A DNA stretch of 64,000 bases from Candidatus Howiella intestinavium (GCA_904420585.1 CAJFVX010000012.1:1-64000); one strand, 5' to 3'; counted from the first letter of the stretch, positions 32,208 through 40,677 are shown. The notes: generated by a model from the letters alone, not told the origin. Numbers and translations are program-made.

Positions 32208-32909
32208 CTAGTCCTTCCCCGCCGGTTCCACTTCCAGCACGTACAGTTTTTCCCCTTCCACCCGGAAGCGGATTTCGGCGCCGGCGAAGGCAAAGCCGTA
32301 GACCCGGCGGCTGTCCTTCTGGTAGGCCGGCCGGGGATCCTGGGCCAGCACCTGCTTTAGGGCCTCCCGCTTTTCGGAGGGGATCCGCTCCAGCAGGGGG
32401 GCGGGGAAGTCCACCGCCAGATGGGAAAAGGCGGTTTTGTCGGTAAAGCCCCCGACAGCGTCCGGCAGGCAGTCGGCGTAGGGCAGGTAGGGCTTGATGT
32501 CGAAAATGGGGGTGCCGTCCATCAAATCGGCGCCGGACACCAGCAGCTGGGGTCCCTCTTCGGTGTGCAGGCGGATTTCCTCCAGCCTAACGGCCGACAG
32601 CCCCAGGGCGTTGGGCCGGAAGGGGGAGCGGGTGGCGAAGACCCCCATCCGCCGGTTGCCCCCCAGGCGGGGCGGCCGCACGGTGGGGGACCAGTCCTCC
32701 CGCAAAGCGCCGGAAAATTCCCAAATCAGCCAGATGTGGGAAAAATCCTCCAGCCCCCGCAGGGCGTCGGGATTGCGGTAGGGAGGGGTGAAGACGATGC
32801 GCGCCTCGGTGTCGGCCAGGCCGCTCTGCCGGGGCAGGCCGAACTTGGTGGGGAATTCGCTGCGGATGTGGGCGATGACCTTGGCGGTATAGGCGTCCGG
32901 ATGGGACAT
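32208..32909 (-). CDS. trmO: tRNA (t6A37) methyltransferase TrmO (TsaA family)
   Basis: A 233-residue protein that would N6-methylate t6A37 in threonine tRNA using SAM. The start at 32909 has GAGGTGAC upstream; earlier in-frame codons lack a site. The TsaA beta-barrel is seen in KVIAHIRSEFPTKFGLPRQS, LEDFSHIWLIWEFSG and the signature MGVFATRSPFRPNALGLS. A C-terminal domain (about 150-233) ends VLAQDPRPAYQ and EIRFRVEGEKLYVLEVEP, as in full-length TrmO. It heads the minus-strand purine/RNA group. Confidence 0.92.
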   Translation of the reverse strand: MSHPDAYTAKVIAHIRSEFPTKFGLPRQSGLADTEARIVFTPPYRNPDALRGLEDFSHIWLIWEFSGALREDWSPTVRPPRLGGNRRMGVFATRSPFRPNALGLSAVRLEEIRLHTEEGPQLLVSGADLMDGTPIFDIKPYLPYADCLPDAVGGFTDKTAFSHLAVDFPAPLLERIPSEKREALKQVLAQDPRPAYQKDSRRVYGFAFAGAEIRFRVEGEKLYVLEVEPAGKD

Positions 32910-32950
32910 CAGTGTCACCTCCGTTTTTTCATCCTTTGCTGATATAATGC

Positions 32951-32980
32951 TTGTGATTTCCAATTCCTGTATGCTATAAT
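32951..32980 (+). promoter_or_regulatory. Promoter of the diguanylate cyclase gene
   Basis: TTGTGA (32951-32956), 18-base spacer, TATAAT (32975-32980). Confidence 0.6.
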
Positions 32981-33025
32981 TATACATCATCCCACTAAGT
33001 TTATCTACAGATGTTTTTATAAAGG

Positions 33026-34138
33026 ATGCTGCCTGAAATGCTGTTTATCGAATGCCTGGTGATCTTGGAAATGGTGGCGGTCAATCTGCTGACCTTTGAC
33101 CGCTGCTGCTGTAAAAAATATGGAGCGGCCATTACGGCGGCGTTGCTGGCTGGGTTTACGGTTTTGCTCTTCGGACCGGTTTATGCATGCAAGCATTTTT
33201 TTCATCTTTCCAGCGGCAGCGGCATTTTGCTCCCTCTGGGCTTTCTGTATCTCATCCCCCTGCGTCTGCTGTACCGGGAGCGGCTTTCCCGGGTTTTCGC
33301 CGTCATGTGCATGAACTGGCTGTATACCATGGGCGTCCAGGCTCTGGTTCTCCATGCTGTGCGCCTGATTGGGGCGGAGAACGATTTTCTTGCAGTTTTT
33401 CTGCTGAGCAGCCTTATTTTTCTTTTGACGCTTCCGCCCTTTTATAAGTACCTTGTGCCAAAATATATTTTTATTTTACAGCACCCCCAGTCCTTTGGCC
33501 GGTATTGGACGGGATATCTCATCTGCAACGGCGGCCTGCATTTTATCCTGTTGGTCGCCCTGCACGTCGCATTTATGCAGGAGACCGGTTCCCTGCTGAA
33601 GCTGTTCATTCTGCTTTTGCTGCTGGCCGCCACCTTTTTTTCTTATGCCCTGCTGTATAGGGTGGTCAGCGGCACGGTGAAAATGAACCATCTGGAGCAT
33701 CAGGTCCTCCACGACCCCCTCACCGGCCTGTGCAACCGGGTGCAGCTGTTTCGGGATTTGGAGCGGCTGCTGGAGGAAGAGCGGGAGTTTTCCGTCCTCT
33801 TTATGGATTTGGACGGCTTTAAGCAGGTCAACGACCGGTACGGCCATACCGTAGGGGACAGATATCTGCAGCATTTTGCCGCCATAAGCGCCGATATATG
33901 CAGCGCTGGCGGACAGGTTTACCGCTTTGGGGGCGATGAATTTATAGTGCTGTACACCGGCGCCGCGCCGGCCGAGACGGTGGAAAACCTGCGGGAATGT
34001 CGGGGTTGGGAGTTGGGCGCCCCCTGCCCCTTCAACCAGGTAAGCATAGGCGTGCTGCTCTGCCGGCCGCCCCACAAAAGCGCCGAAGAGATTCTGCGGC
34101 AGGTGGATGAAGCGATGTACGCCGATAAATCCAAATAG
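33026..34138 (+). CDS. Membrane-anchored GGDEF diguanylate cyclase
   Basis: A 370-residue protein. About six membrane helices occupy residues 5-215 (for example ITAALLAGFTVLLFGPVYA and LLKLFILLLLLAATFFSYAL), followed by a short linker and a GGDEF domain (about 225-370): DPLTGLCNRVQLF, VLFMDLDGFKQVNDRYGHTVGD and RFGGDEFIVLY. The active-site GGDEF is intact, so c-di-GMP synthesis is expected; no RxxD inhibitory site is evident. The gene is less G+C biased in its membrane part. The start is uncertain between 33026 and 33038 because AAAGG lies very close to the first ATG. The membrane sensor domain is not a named family to my eye. Confidence 0.85.
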   Translation: MLPEMLFIECLVILEMVAVNLLTFDRCCCKKYGAAITAALLAGFTVLLFGPVYACKHFFHLSSGSGILLPLGFLYLIPLRLLYRERLSRVFAVMCMNWLYTMGVQALVLHAVRLIGAENDFLAVFLLSSLIFLLTLPPFYKYLVPKYIFILQHPQSFGRYWTGYLICNGGLHFILLVALHVAFMQETGSLLKLFILLLLLAATFFSYALLYRVVSGTVKMNHLEHQVLHDPLTGLCNRVQLFRDLERLLEEEREFSVLFMDLDGFKQVNDRYGHTVGDRYLQHFAAISADICSAGGQVYRFGGDEFIVLYTGAAPAETVENLRECRGWELGAPCPFNQVSIGVLLCRPPHKSAEEILRQVDEAMYADKSK

Positions 34139-34143
34139 GGCGC

Positions 34144-34905
34144 CTACAGCCGCACCGACCAATCGCCGTAGGAAAAGGTGCCGGCGCCGTGGCGAAGCAG
34201 GCCTTTGCCCTCCAGCTGCCGGAAGGCATCCCGCATACGCAGGAGGATTTCCGGCGCGATGTCCAGTGTATGATGGCCGGGAAACAGGCGGCTGGCCGGC
34301 AGCGCCGCCACCCTTTCCAGGGAGCGGAGGTAGGCTGCGGGGTCGGTAGAGGGAAAATAAGTGGTGAGGGCGCCCTTATAGGCCAAATCCCCCGTGAAAA
34401 GATAGCCCCGGTCCGGCTCCCAAAAGCACATGTGCCCGGGCGAATGGCCCGGGGTGTGCAGGACTTCAATGCGCCGGCCGCCCATATCTATGCTTTCCTT
34501 GCCCTCCAGCACCCGGGCGGGATGGCCCTGAAAAAAGGTGTAGCTGTCGATATTGTAACCCGCCGGCAGACGGCAGCGTTCGGTCACATAGCCCTTGATG
34601 GTTTCCAGCGGCTGGGGGAACCCGCCCTCCAGCCAGCTCAGTTCGGCCCTGTGGGCGTAAAAATCGGGGTAGTATTTGTGCCCGCCGATGTGGTCCCAAT
34701 GGATATGGGTGGCCACAGCGGTTACGGGCTTTTCCGTCAGCCGGGACACCGGCCGGGAGATATCGCAGATGCCGAGTCCCGTATCGATGAGCAGGCTGCG
34801 CTTGCCGCCGTTCAGCAGATAGCAGTGGGTTTCCTCCCAGTGGCGGTATTCGCTGATGATATAGGTGTCTGCATCTATTTTATCTATGGTAAACCAGTCG
34901 TCCAT
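34144..34905 (-). CDS. MBL-fold metallo-hydrolase
   Basis: A 253-residue protein. The ATG at 34905 starts MDDWFTIDKIDADTYIISEY; longer in-frame extension runs into the tRNA genes. The metal-binding motif is THIHWDHIGGHK (HxHxDH), with HTPGHSPGHMCFW and FTGDLAYKG supplying the other ligands. It probably belongs to the glyoxalase II-like or lactonase-like group; the substrate is unknown. It converges with the diguanylate cyclase gene, leaving only five bases between stops. A terminator for the tRNA operon lies just upstream. Confidence 0.88.
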   Translation of the reverse strand: MDDWFTIDKIDADTYIISEYRHWEETHCYLLNGGKRSLLIDTGLGICDISRPVSRLTEKPVTAVATHIHWDHIGGHKYYPDFYAHRAELSWLEGGFPQPLETIKGYVTERCRLPAGYNIDSYTFFQGHPARVLEGKESIDMGGRRIEVLHTPGHSPGHMCFWEPDRGYLFTGDLAYKGALTTYFPSTDPAAYLRSLERVAALPASRLFPGHHTLDIAPEILLRMRDAFRQLEGKGLLRHGAGTFSYGDWSVRL

Positions 34906-34930
34906 GGTATTTCCCTTCCTTTTATCGGAT

Positions 34931-34966
34931 GAAAAAAGCCCGGGAACCGCATGGTTCCGGGCTTTT
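34931..34966 (-). terminator. Terminator of the tRNA-His/tRNA-Gln operon
   Basis: On the minus strand, AAAAGCCCGGAACC pairs with GGTTCCCGGGCTTTT (one bulge), followed by TT; directly after tRNA-Gln. Confidence 0.85.
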
Positions 34967-34970
34967 CTGC

Positions 34971-35045
34971 TGGCTGGGATGGCTGGATTCGAACCAGCGA
35001 GTGACGGAGTCAAAGTCCGTTGCCTTACCCCTTGGCTACACCCCA
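34971..35045 (-). tRNA. tRNA-Gln (anticodon TTG), CCA encoded
   Basis: Minus strand: acceptor TGGGGTG with CATCCCA, anticodon stem ACGGA/TCCGT with loop CTTTGAC giving TTG, T loop TTCGAAT, discriminator G and CCA. It reads CAA. Confidence 0.95.
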
Positions 35046-35064
35046 ATATTTTGGGTAATATGCG

Positions 35065-35093
35065 GCATGCCGCAGACACTGTCTGCGGCATGC
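35065..35093. repeat. Perfect 14-bp inverted repeat between two tRNAs
   Basis: GCATGCCGCAGACA, one base, TGTCTGCGGCATGC. It lies in the spacer between tRNA-His and tRNA-Gln; no T run follows on the transcribed strand, so it is not a typical terminator. Confidence 0.8.
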
Positions 35094-35097
35094 TCAT

Positions 35098-35175
35098 TGG
35101 GGTGGATAATCGGGCTCGAACCGACGACCTCCAGGGCCACAACCTGGCACTCTAACCAACTGAGCTATATCCACC
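35098..35175 (-). tRNA. tRNA-His (anticodon GTG), CCA encoded
   Basis: Minus strand: G-1 is encoded and opposite C73, acceptor GTGGATA/TATCCAC, anticodon stem CCAGG/CCTGG with loop TTGTGGC giving GTG, T loop TTCGAGC, then CCA. Confidence 0.95.
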
Positions 35176-35213
35176 ATACAGTCTTTCGCGCAGGGCTCCT
35201 GCACGCAAAGGTC

Positions 35214-35241
35214 ATTATACCACAGATTCCCCGTTTGTCAA
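35214..35241 (-). promoter_or_regulatory. Promoter of the tRNA-His/tRNA-Gln operon
   Basis: Minus strand TTGACA (35241-35236), 16-base spacer, TATAAT (35219-35214). Confidence 0.8.
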
Positions 35242-35263
35242 GACCGGATTTTCCGGCCGCCGC

Positions 35264-35485
35264 TTACAGCGCGAAGTCCTCGGGTTTGTATACCGGCAGC
35301 TTCCGGGGCCGTTTGGGCACCCGCTTGAGGGGGTCGTACCGGTATTTCCGGCAGGCGTCGGCCGGCTCCATGACCCCCCGGAGGGGGCAGAGCACCCGGT
35401 CGGTGCCCGGGCAGCGGCGGCCCCGCCGGCAGTAGGCGCAGGCCGGCGGAATATCCTTATTAAAATATTTGGCTCCCATTGGCAT
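35264..35485 (-). CDS. Small conserved cysteine-rich protein
   Basis: A 73-residue protein beginning MPMGAKYFNKDIPPACAYC. Four to five cysteines form a probable zinc- or iron-binding pattern (CAYC at 16-19, CPGTD.. at 25, CPL at 33, ACRKY at 45), and the tail is basic (YDPLKRVPKRPRKLP). Short proteins with this GAKYFN..C..C and DPLKR layout occur widely in gut Clostridia, but no function is assigned. It lies upstream of the tRNA promoter on the same strand. A frame so cysteine-rich and charged is unlikely to be spurious. Confidence 0.7.
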   Translation of the reverse strand: MPMGAKYFNKDIPPACAYCRRGRRCPGTDRVLCPLRGVMEPADACRKYRYDPLKRVPKRPRKLPVYKPEDFAL

Positions 35486-35555
35486 CCGTCCGTTCCGTCA
35501 TAGCGTTTTTTCTAGTATAGCAGAAAAAAGCGAAAAAGGAAAGAAGCAAGAGAAA

Positions 35556-36662
35556 TTACTTCGATTTTGTAAACGCCTGCACAGGGCTTTCCGCCTCCCG
35601 TCCTTTGCGGGCAAAGCAGAGGAAGACCACCAGCAAAAGCAGCATGGCAAGGGATGTTGGCAGGGAAAGGCCGCTTGCCGCCGGCTGTATAGCGGGGCGG
35701 GCGGCGGCCGCCGTGACGGCCGGGAAGAGGGGGATAAGCAGCCGAGTCAGCAGGGCCGACAGCAGGCCGTGGGCCGCCCGGGCGGCAAAGAAGCGGCCGT
35801 ATTTTGGCCGCAGACTCCCTAAGGAGGAAAGGGCCTGGAACTGCACCGACAGGCCGGCCCAGCCCAGCAGGGCGGCAAGCAGGGGCAGGGCGGCAGGGGA
35901 GGCGGCGGCCGCCGCGCCGGTGGTGACCTCCGACAGGCCGGCCAAAAGGGTCACGAGGCCCGCGGGCAGGCCGCAGGCCTGCAGAAGGGCCAGCACCACC
36001 GAAAAGAGAACCACCCACCCGCAGATTTGCAGCATGGAAAGGGAGGCGTCGGACACCGCCTCCACAAAGGCCGGTACAGGCCCCGGACGCCGGGGGGATG
36101 GAGGCGCCTGCATAAGGGCGCGCCCCGGCCGGCCCCGGCCGTCTATGTGGCCTATAATACAGCCCAGCAAAAGGGAGGCCAGGATGTGGACGGCCAGGAG
36201 CAGCCAGCCGGCCTGCCGGTTATGCAGCATCCCCTGGCCCACGGCCGTGACCACAAAGGCGGGGCCGGCGTTGACCGTGAAGGTAAGCAGGGTATTTGCC
36301 TGCTTTTCATCCACCTGCCCGCCTTCGTACAGGCCCCGCACCAATCTGGCCCCCACGGGGTACCCGGCGATGAAGGAGAGGAAAACGGCGCCGCCGGCGG
36401 CTGCCGGCAGCTTAAAGAGCAGGGGCGCCGCCGGCCGCAGCAGCCGCCCGATGAGGTCGCTGAGGCCGGATTTGGAGATGAAAAGGGCGGCTATCATAAA
36501 GGGGAACAGGGAGGGGATGACCACCTGGCCGCAGAGGGAAAGGCCGGCGGCCGCCCCGGCGGAAGCCTCTTTTCCATAGACGAACAGCCCGGCGGCAAAG
36601 GCGGCCGCCAGGCAGGCGGCGGGCAGCAGGGCGGCCTTATGCAGGCGGATAGAGGCGGTCAT
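35556..36662 (-). CDS. YlbJ-like sporulation integral membrane protein (nucleoside-recognition fold)
   Basis: A 368-residue polytopic protein with about nine membrane segments. The start ATG at 36662 has AAGGAC upstream; the longer frame runs back over yqfC. Characteristic stretches are CGQVVIPSLFPFMIAALFIS, FIAGYPVGARLV and LLTFTVNAGPAFVVTAVG. These are the two gate-like nucleoside-recognition repeats of YlbJ (SpoVV), which carries dipicolinate toward the forespore in Bacillus. The gene is divergent from yqfC, another sporulation gene. The sequence is Ala/Leu-rich and unusually G+C rich. Confidence 0.82.
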   Translation of the reverse strand: MTASIRLHKAALLPAACLAAAFAAGLFVYGKEASAGAAAGLSLCGQVVIPSLFPFMIAALFISKSGLSDLIGRLLRPAAPLLFKLPAAAGGAVFLSFIAGYPVGARLVRGLYEGGQVDEKQANTLLTFTVNAGPAFVVTAVGQGMLHNRQAGWLLLAVHILASLLLGCIIGHIDGRGRPGRALMQAPPSPRRPGPVPAFVEAVSDASLSMLQICGWVVLFSVVLALLQACGLPAGLVTLLAGLSEVTTGAAAAASPAALPLLAALLGWAGLSVQFQALSSLGSLRPKYGRFFAARAAHGLLSALLTRLLIPLFPAVTAAAARPAIQPAASGLSLPTSLAMLLLLVVFLCFARKGREAESPVQAFTKSK

Positions 36663-36797
36663 AAGCAGTCCTTCTTTCAGCCGCAGGGCGGCGGTTTTAT
36701 ATGGGCATGGGCCGGCGTGGAATACCTTTATATATATGCCTGCCGGAGAGGGTTTAGCAGGAATATCCCTGCAGAGCGGAGAGAAAGGTATAAACCG

Positions 36798-36837
36798 GCA
36801 GGCGGGCCGCATATTTTGAGATATGGCCCGCCTGCGG
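36798..36837. repeat. Inverted repeat between ylbJ-like and yqfC genes
   Basis: GCAGGCGGGCC pairs with GGCCCGCCTGC around a 16-base A+T-rich loop. It lies between divergent sporulation genes; it may be a terminator or regulatory hairpin. Confidence 0.5.
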
Positions 36838-36869
36838 GCCTTTGACGGAAAGGACGGAATGGAAAGGCT

Positions 36870-37169
36870 ATGCGCAAGAAAAACAAGACCTCCCTGCGGC
36901 CGCCCCGCAGCAAGGTGGATTTCATCGGCCGGGCGCTGGAACTGCCTCCCGGCGCCCTGGGCAAGGGGGCGCACATTGAACTTTCCTCCAACCGGGAGGC
37001 CACGGTGGACGGCTGCCGGGGCGTGATGGAGTATGAGGAAAGCCGCATCAAGCTGAACATCGGCACGGGGACGGTGACCTTTTCCGGGCGCTCCCTGGAA
37101 ATCACCAACCTGCTGGGCAGCCAGGCTGTCATCGCCGGCTTTATCACCGGCCTGGAATTTACCATGTAA
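36870..37169 (+). CDS. yqfC: Sporulation protein YqfC
   Basis: A 99-residue protein. YabP/YqfC-family features are visible: DFIGRALELPPGALGKGAHI, the central beta-strand IELSSNREATVDGCRGVMEY, and GTVTFSGRSLEITNLLGSQAVIAGFI. It is expressed under sporulation sigma-E in Bacillus and is needed with YqfD for spore development. AAAGG precedes the ATG. It is followed after 29 bases by yqfD and heads the yqfC-yqfD-phoH-ybeY-dgkA-era-yqzL-recO block. Confidence 0.92.
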   Translation: MRKKNKTSLRPPRSKVDFIGRALELPPGALGKGAHIELSSNREATVDGCRGVMEYEESRIKLNIGTGTVTFSGRSLEITNLLGSQAVIAGFITGLEFTM

Positions 37170-37198
37170 AGAATTTCCGCAAGGGGGAAGGATAGGCC

Positions 37199-38383
37199 AT
37201 GCTGCTGCTCCGCCTGCTGCATTTTTTGTTGGGATACGTCCGGTTCAAGGCCTGGGGGGACTTCCCCGAACGGCTTTTGAACCTCTGCGCCGGCCGGGGG
37301 ATACCCGTATGGGGCATCGTGCGGCGCAAGGGCTGCATCCAGGGGATGATGTATGTAAAGGACTACAAAAAGATGCGGAAAATCCGGGCCAAATCAGGGG
37401 CCAGGCTGCGCATACTGGAAAAGAAGGGCCTGCCCTTTATCCTCCGGCGGTACAGGAACCGGGCGGGCCTGCTGGTGGGCCTTCTCCTGTTTTTCCTCAT
37501 CCTGCGGGTGATGTCGGGCTATATCTGGACGGTGGACGTGGTGGGCAACGAGCGGGTGCCCGATTCCGAAATCCTGGCGGCCCTGGAACAGGTGGGGATC
37601 GAGGAGGGGACGCGCATTGCCTCCATCGACCCGGCCAACGTCCGGCAGCGGCTCATCCTGGAGGTGCCCGACCTGTCCTGGGCCGCCGTGAACATCGAGG
37701 GAACCAAGGCCACCGTGGACGTGCGGGAGACCCGGGAGGTGCCGGATAAAATCGACGAGAGCGTTCCCTGCAACCTGAAGGCCGCCCGGGACGGCCGCAT
37801 CATCGGCCACCAGGTCACCGACGGCAGCCTGGTGGTACAGATGGGGGACGCCGTGGTGGCGGGGGACCTGCTGGTTTCCGGCGTGGTGGAGTACGCCGAC
37901 GGGGCCAGCGGCTTCAAGCACGCCGCCGGTAAGGTATTCGCCGAGACCCAGCGCACCATCACCTACACCGCCCTCTTCCACCAGCAGGAGACCTACCGCA
38001 CCGGGAAGGTGCAGCGCCGCCGGGCCTTAAAGCTCTTCTGGCTGGAAATCCCCCTATACCTGGGCTCGGTGCGGGGCAGCTATGAGCGGGAGGTGGAGAC
38101 CTGCCGGCTGGCCTTCGGCGACGATACCCTCCCCATATCCGTGGTGGACGCCGCCTTTTACGAGACGGCCCAGCGCAGCTATACCCTGGACGAGGCGGGC
38201 GCCCTGGATTTGGCCCGCCGGAAAATAGGGGAGCTGGAGGCCGAGCAGATGCAGGGGGCGGAAATCCTCTCCAAATCCGAGGAGGTGGAGACCCTGGAGG
38301 AGGGGGTCCGGCTGACTGTGCATTATGTCTGTAAAGAAAATATTGCTGTCGAAGAAATTTTATCGATAAACGCTACAAATTAG
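37199..38383 (+). CDS. yqfD: Sporulation protein YqfD
   Basis: A 394-residue protein with a short N-terminal hydrophobic stretch, a cytoplasmic head (KDYKKMRKIRAKSGARLRIL), one clear membrane helix (AGLLVGLLLFFLILRVMSGY; about residues 90-110) and a long extracytoplasmic region starting IWTVDVVGNERVPDSEILAA, a POTRA/FtsQ-like start. This matches SpoIV-family YqfD. AAGGGGGAAGG precedes the ATG. Co-transcription with yqfC is probable. Confidence 0.92.
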   Translation: MLLLRLLHFLLGYVRFKAWGDFPERLLNLCAGRGIPVWGIVRRKGCIQGMMYVKDYKKMRKIRAKSGARLRILEKKGLPFILRRYRNRAGLLVGLLLFFLILRVMSGYIWTVDVVGNERVPDSEILAALEQVGIEEGTRIASIDPANVRQRLILEVPDLSWAAVNIEGTKATVDVRETREVPDKIDESVPCNLKAARDGRIIGHQVTDGSLVVQMGDAVVAGDLLVSGVVEYADGASGFKHAAGKVFAETQRTITYTALFHQQETYRTGKVQRRRALKLFWLEIPLYLGSVRGSYEREVETCRLAFGDDTLPISVVDAAFYETAQRSYTLDEAGALDLARRKIGELEAEQMQGAEILSKSEEVETLEEGVRLTVHYVCKENIAVEEILSINATN

Positions 38384-38523
38384 GAAAGAAATATGATATA
38401 ATAACTAAAAAAGTGGTTTGGCCCTGTTTTCTCTATGCAAATACCAAAATTTGGGGGTCAAATCTGTGAGAATATCCAGGTATTTGTCGAAAAAGCGGAG
38501 GATAAGAAAGGTACGGAAGGCGC

Positions 38524-39486
38524 ATGTTTGAGAAGACCATCAGTATAGACCGGATGGAGCAGATGGTAGGCCTGTTCGGCAGCTTTGACCAAAACGCCAA
38601 AATGCTGGAATCGGAATACGGGGTTACCATCAATTCCCGGGAGGGGGAAATCAAGGTCAGCGGCGAGCCGGAGCAGGTGGCCCTGGCCTGCCGGGCCCTC
38701 CAGGGACTGCTGACCCTCATCAACCAGGGGGAGACCTTAAACGAGCAGAACATCCAATACGTTATATCCCTGGTGGCCGAGGGGGACGAGGAGAAGCTCT
38801 CCCGCCTGACCGATTCGGACTGCATCTGCATCACCACCAAGGGGCGGCCGGTCAAGCCCAAGACCCTGGGCCAGAAAAAGTATGTGGAGTCCATCCGGGA
38901 CAATACGGTGGTCATCGGCGTGGGGCCGGCGGGTACGGGCAAGACCTACCTGGCGGTGGCCATGGCCGTGGCCGCCTTCCGGCAGAAGCAGGTCAACCGG
39001 ATCATCCTGACCCGGCCGGCCGTGGAGGCGGGGGAGAAGCTGGGCTTCCTGCCGGGGGATTTGCAGCAGAAAATCGACCCCTATCTCCGGCCCCTGTACG
39101 ACGCGCTTTTCGACATGCTGGGGGCGGAGAACTTCCAGCGGTACCAGGAGCGGGGCAACATCGAGGTGGCCCCCCTGGCCTACATGCGGGGCCGCACCCT
39201 GGACGACAGCTTTATCATCCTGGACGAGGCCCAGAACACCACCCCCGAGCAGATGAAGATGTTTTTGACCCGGCTGGGGGTCAACTCCAAGATGGTGGTC
39301 AACGGGGACGTCACCCAAATCGACCTGCCCGACGGCCGGCATTCCGGCTTAAAGGACTGTATGCGCATTTTGAAGAATATTAAGCAGATAGGTCTTGTGC
39401 GGCTGAATGAAAAGGACGTGGTCCGGCACCGGCTGGTGCAGGAGATCATCAAGGCCTACGAGCGGGCGGGGGAGCGCAGGCAATAG
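38524..39486 (+). CDS. phoH: PhoH family ATPase
   Basis: A 320-residue cytosolic P-loop protein. An N-terminal KH-like segment (1-100; LESEYGVTINSREGEIKVSG) precedes the PhoH core: Walker A GPAGTGKTYLAVAMAV at about residue 138, LTRPAVEAGEKLGFLPGDL, and Walker B SFIILDEAQNTTPEQMKMFL. PhoH proteins act in RNA metabolism; in Bacillus and Clostridia the gene lies beside yqfD and ybeY as here. There is a 140-base gap from yqfD. The start is supported by the family length, with AAGG upstream. Confidence 0.93.
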   Translation: MFEKTISIDRMEQMVGLFGSFDQNAKMLESEYGVTINSREGEIKVSGEPEQVALACRALQGLLTLINQGETLNEQNIQYVISLVAEGDEEKLSRLTDSDCICITTKGRPVKPKTLGQKKYVESIRDNTVVIGVGPAGTGKTYLAVAMAVAAFRQKQVNRIILTRPAVEAGEKLGFLPGDLQQKIDPYLRPLYDALFDMLGAENFQRYQERGNIEVAPLAYMRGRTLDDSFIILDEAQNTTPEQMKMFLTRLGVNSKMVVNGDVTQIDLPDGRHSGLKDCMRILKNIKQIGLVRLNEKDVVRHRLVQEIIKAYERAGERRQ

Positions 39487-39719
39487 TTCCCCTCTCATAG
39501 AAATTTGTTTTCCACGCGCGGGAAGCGCGATTAAGTTATAATCCGGCCGGCGCGGCTAAGGAGGCTGCGCATCCTCAGAGGCGGGCAGCGGCGGCGTGAG
39601 GCTGTCTGCCGGCAGGAGGGCGGGGCATGGGACATATCCGGCAGCGGGGCCGGGCGCCATCGGCAGAGCGCAGGGCTTCGGTGCGGCGGGTTCCGGCCGG
39701 AAGAAAGGACGACAAGACA

Positions 39720-40220
39720 ATGGAAAAAGTAAAGGTAATCATCACAAACAAGCAGAAGGCGGTCAAGATCCCGGCGGGCATCCGCATGCTCATCCGCAGG
39801 GCCTGCAACGCCGTACTGACCTTTGAAGGCTTTGAGGGCCCGGCCGAGGTCAATGTGAATTTCGTGGACGACGACGAAATCCGCAAGCTGAACAACGAGT
39901 TCCGGCATATCGACGCCTATACCGACGTGCTCTCCTTCCCTCTGGGGGAGAACGGCGAGTACGACATCAACCCCGAAACCGGGGCGCAGATGCTGGGGGA
40001 TGTGGTGATATCGGTGCCCCAGGCCGCCAAGCAGGCCCAGGAATACGACCATTCCTTCCAGCGGGAGATGGCCTTCCTGACCGTCCATTCCATGCTGCAC
40101 CTGCTGGGCTACGACCATGTGAACGGCGGCATCGAGGCGGTCAAGATGCGGGAAAAGGAAGAGCATGTGCTCACCCAGCTGGGCGTGCCCCGCAACGCCA
40201 GCTATTATATGGAGGAATAG
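39720..40220 (+). CDS. ybeY: Endoribonuclease YbeY (16S rRNA maturation)
   Basis: A 166-residue zinc metalloprotein that works in 16S rRNA 3'-end processing and ribosome quality control. The zinc-site H-x3-H-x5-H motif is present in VHSMLHLLGYDH (His about 120, 124 and 130). The start ATG at 39720 is favoured; an in-frame ATG at 39627 would add 31 residues of low similarity. AGAAAGGAC is upstream. A G+C-rich 233-base gap separates it from phoH, where yqfF/pgpH is normally found. Confidence 0.93.
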   Translation: MEKVKVIITNKQKAVKIPAGIRMLIRRACNAVLTFEGFEGPAEVNVNFVDDDEIRKLNNEFRHIDAYTDVLSFPLGENGEYDINPETGAQMLGDVVISVPQAAKQAQEYDHSFQREMAFLTVHSMLHLLGYDHVNGGIEAVKMREKEEHVLTQLGVPRNASYYMEE

Positions 40221-40227
40221 GAACCGG

Positions 40228-40677
40228 ATGAAGGGGTTTCTTGCCGGCTTTGTCTGCGCCTTCCGGGGGATTGTGGACAGTGTCCGCCGGGGGCGGAACC
40301 TGCGGGTGGAGCTGGTCATGGCGGTTTACGCCCTGCTGCTTTCGGCCGTCACCCTGACCTCCCCGGCCCAGTGGGGGGCCGTGCTGGCCGTCATCGGCCT
40401 GGTGCTGGCTGCCGAAATCTTCAACACGGCCCTGGAGGCCCTTTGTGACAAGGTGGAAAAGGGCCGCTGCGACCAAATCCGCTTTGTCAAGGACGCGGCG
40501 GCGGGGGCGGTGCTCGTCTGCGCCATAGCCGCGGCGGCCATAGGCTGCATCCTCTTTTTCGGATACGGCGGCGGACGGCTTTTGTCCTTCTGCCGCGCAC
40601 ATATCTGGTATCCTATCCTGCTGGCGGTATTGGCGCCGCCGGGGCTGTGGTTTATCTGCCGAAAACCGAGAGACTAA
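40228..40677 (+). CDS. dgkA: Diacylglycerol/undecaprenol kinase family protein
   Basis: A 149-residue membrane protein. The start ATG at 40228 lies seven bases after the ybeY stop, with GGAGG near the ybeY end. The DgkA signature is visible: FAFRG-like FVCAFRGIVDSV, RNLRVELVMAVY and the active-site helix IGLVLAAEIFNTALEALCDK. There are three DgkA helices plus an extra C-terminal hydrophobic segment. In Gram-positives this family phosphorylates undecaprenol for cell-wall carrier recycling. Confidence 0.92.
   Translation: MKGFLAGFVCAFRGIVDSVRRGRNLRVELVMAVYALLLSAVTLTSPAQWGAVLAVIGLVLAAEIFNTALEALCDKVEKGRCDQIRFVKDAAAGAVLVCAIAAAAIGCILFFGYGGGRLLSFCRAHIWYPILLAVLAPPGLWFICRKPRD

Noticed and set aside
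39627-39719. Upstream start for YbeY
   Set aside because: It would add 31 basic residues not seen in the family, while the ATG at 39720 has its own ribosome site and gives normal length.
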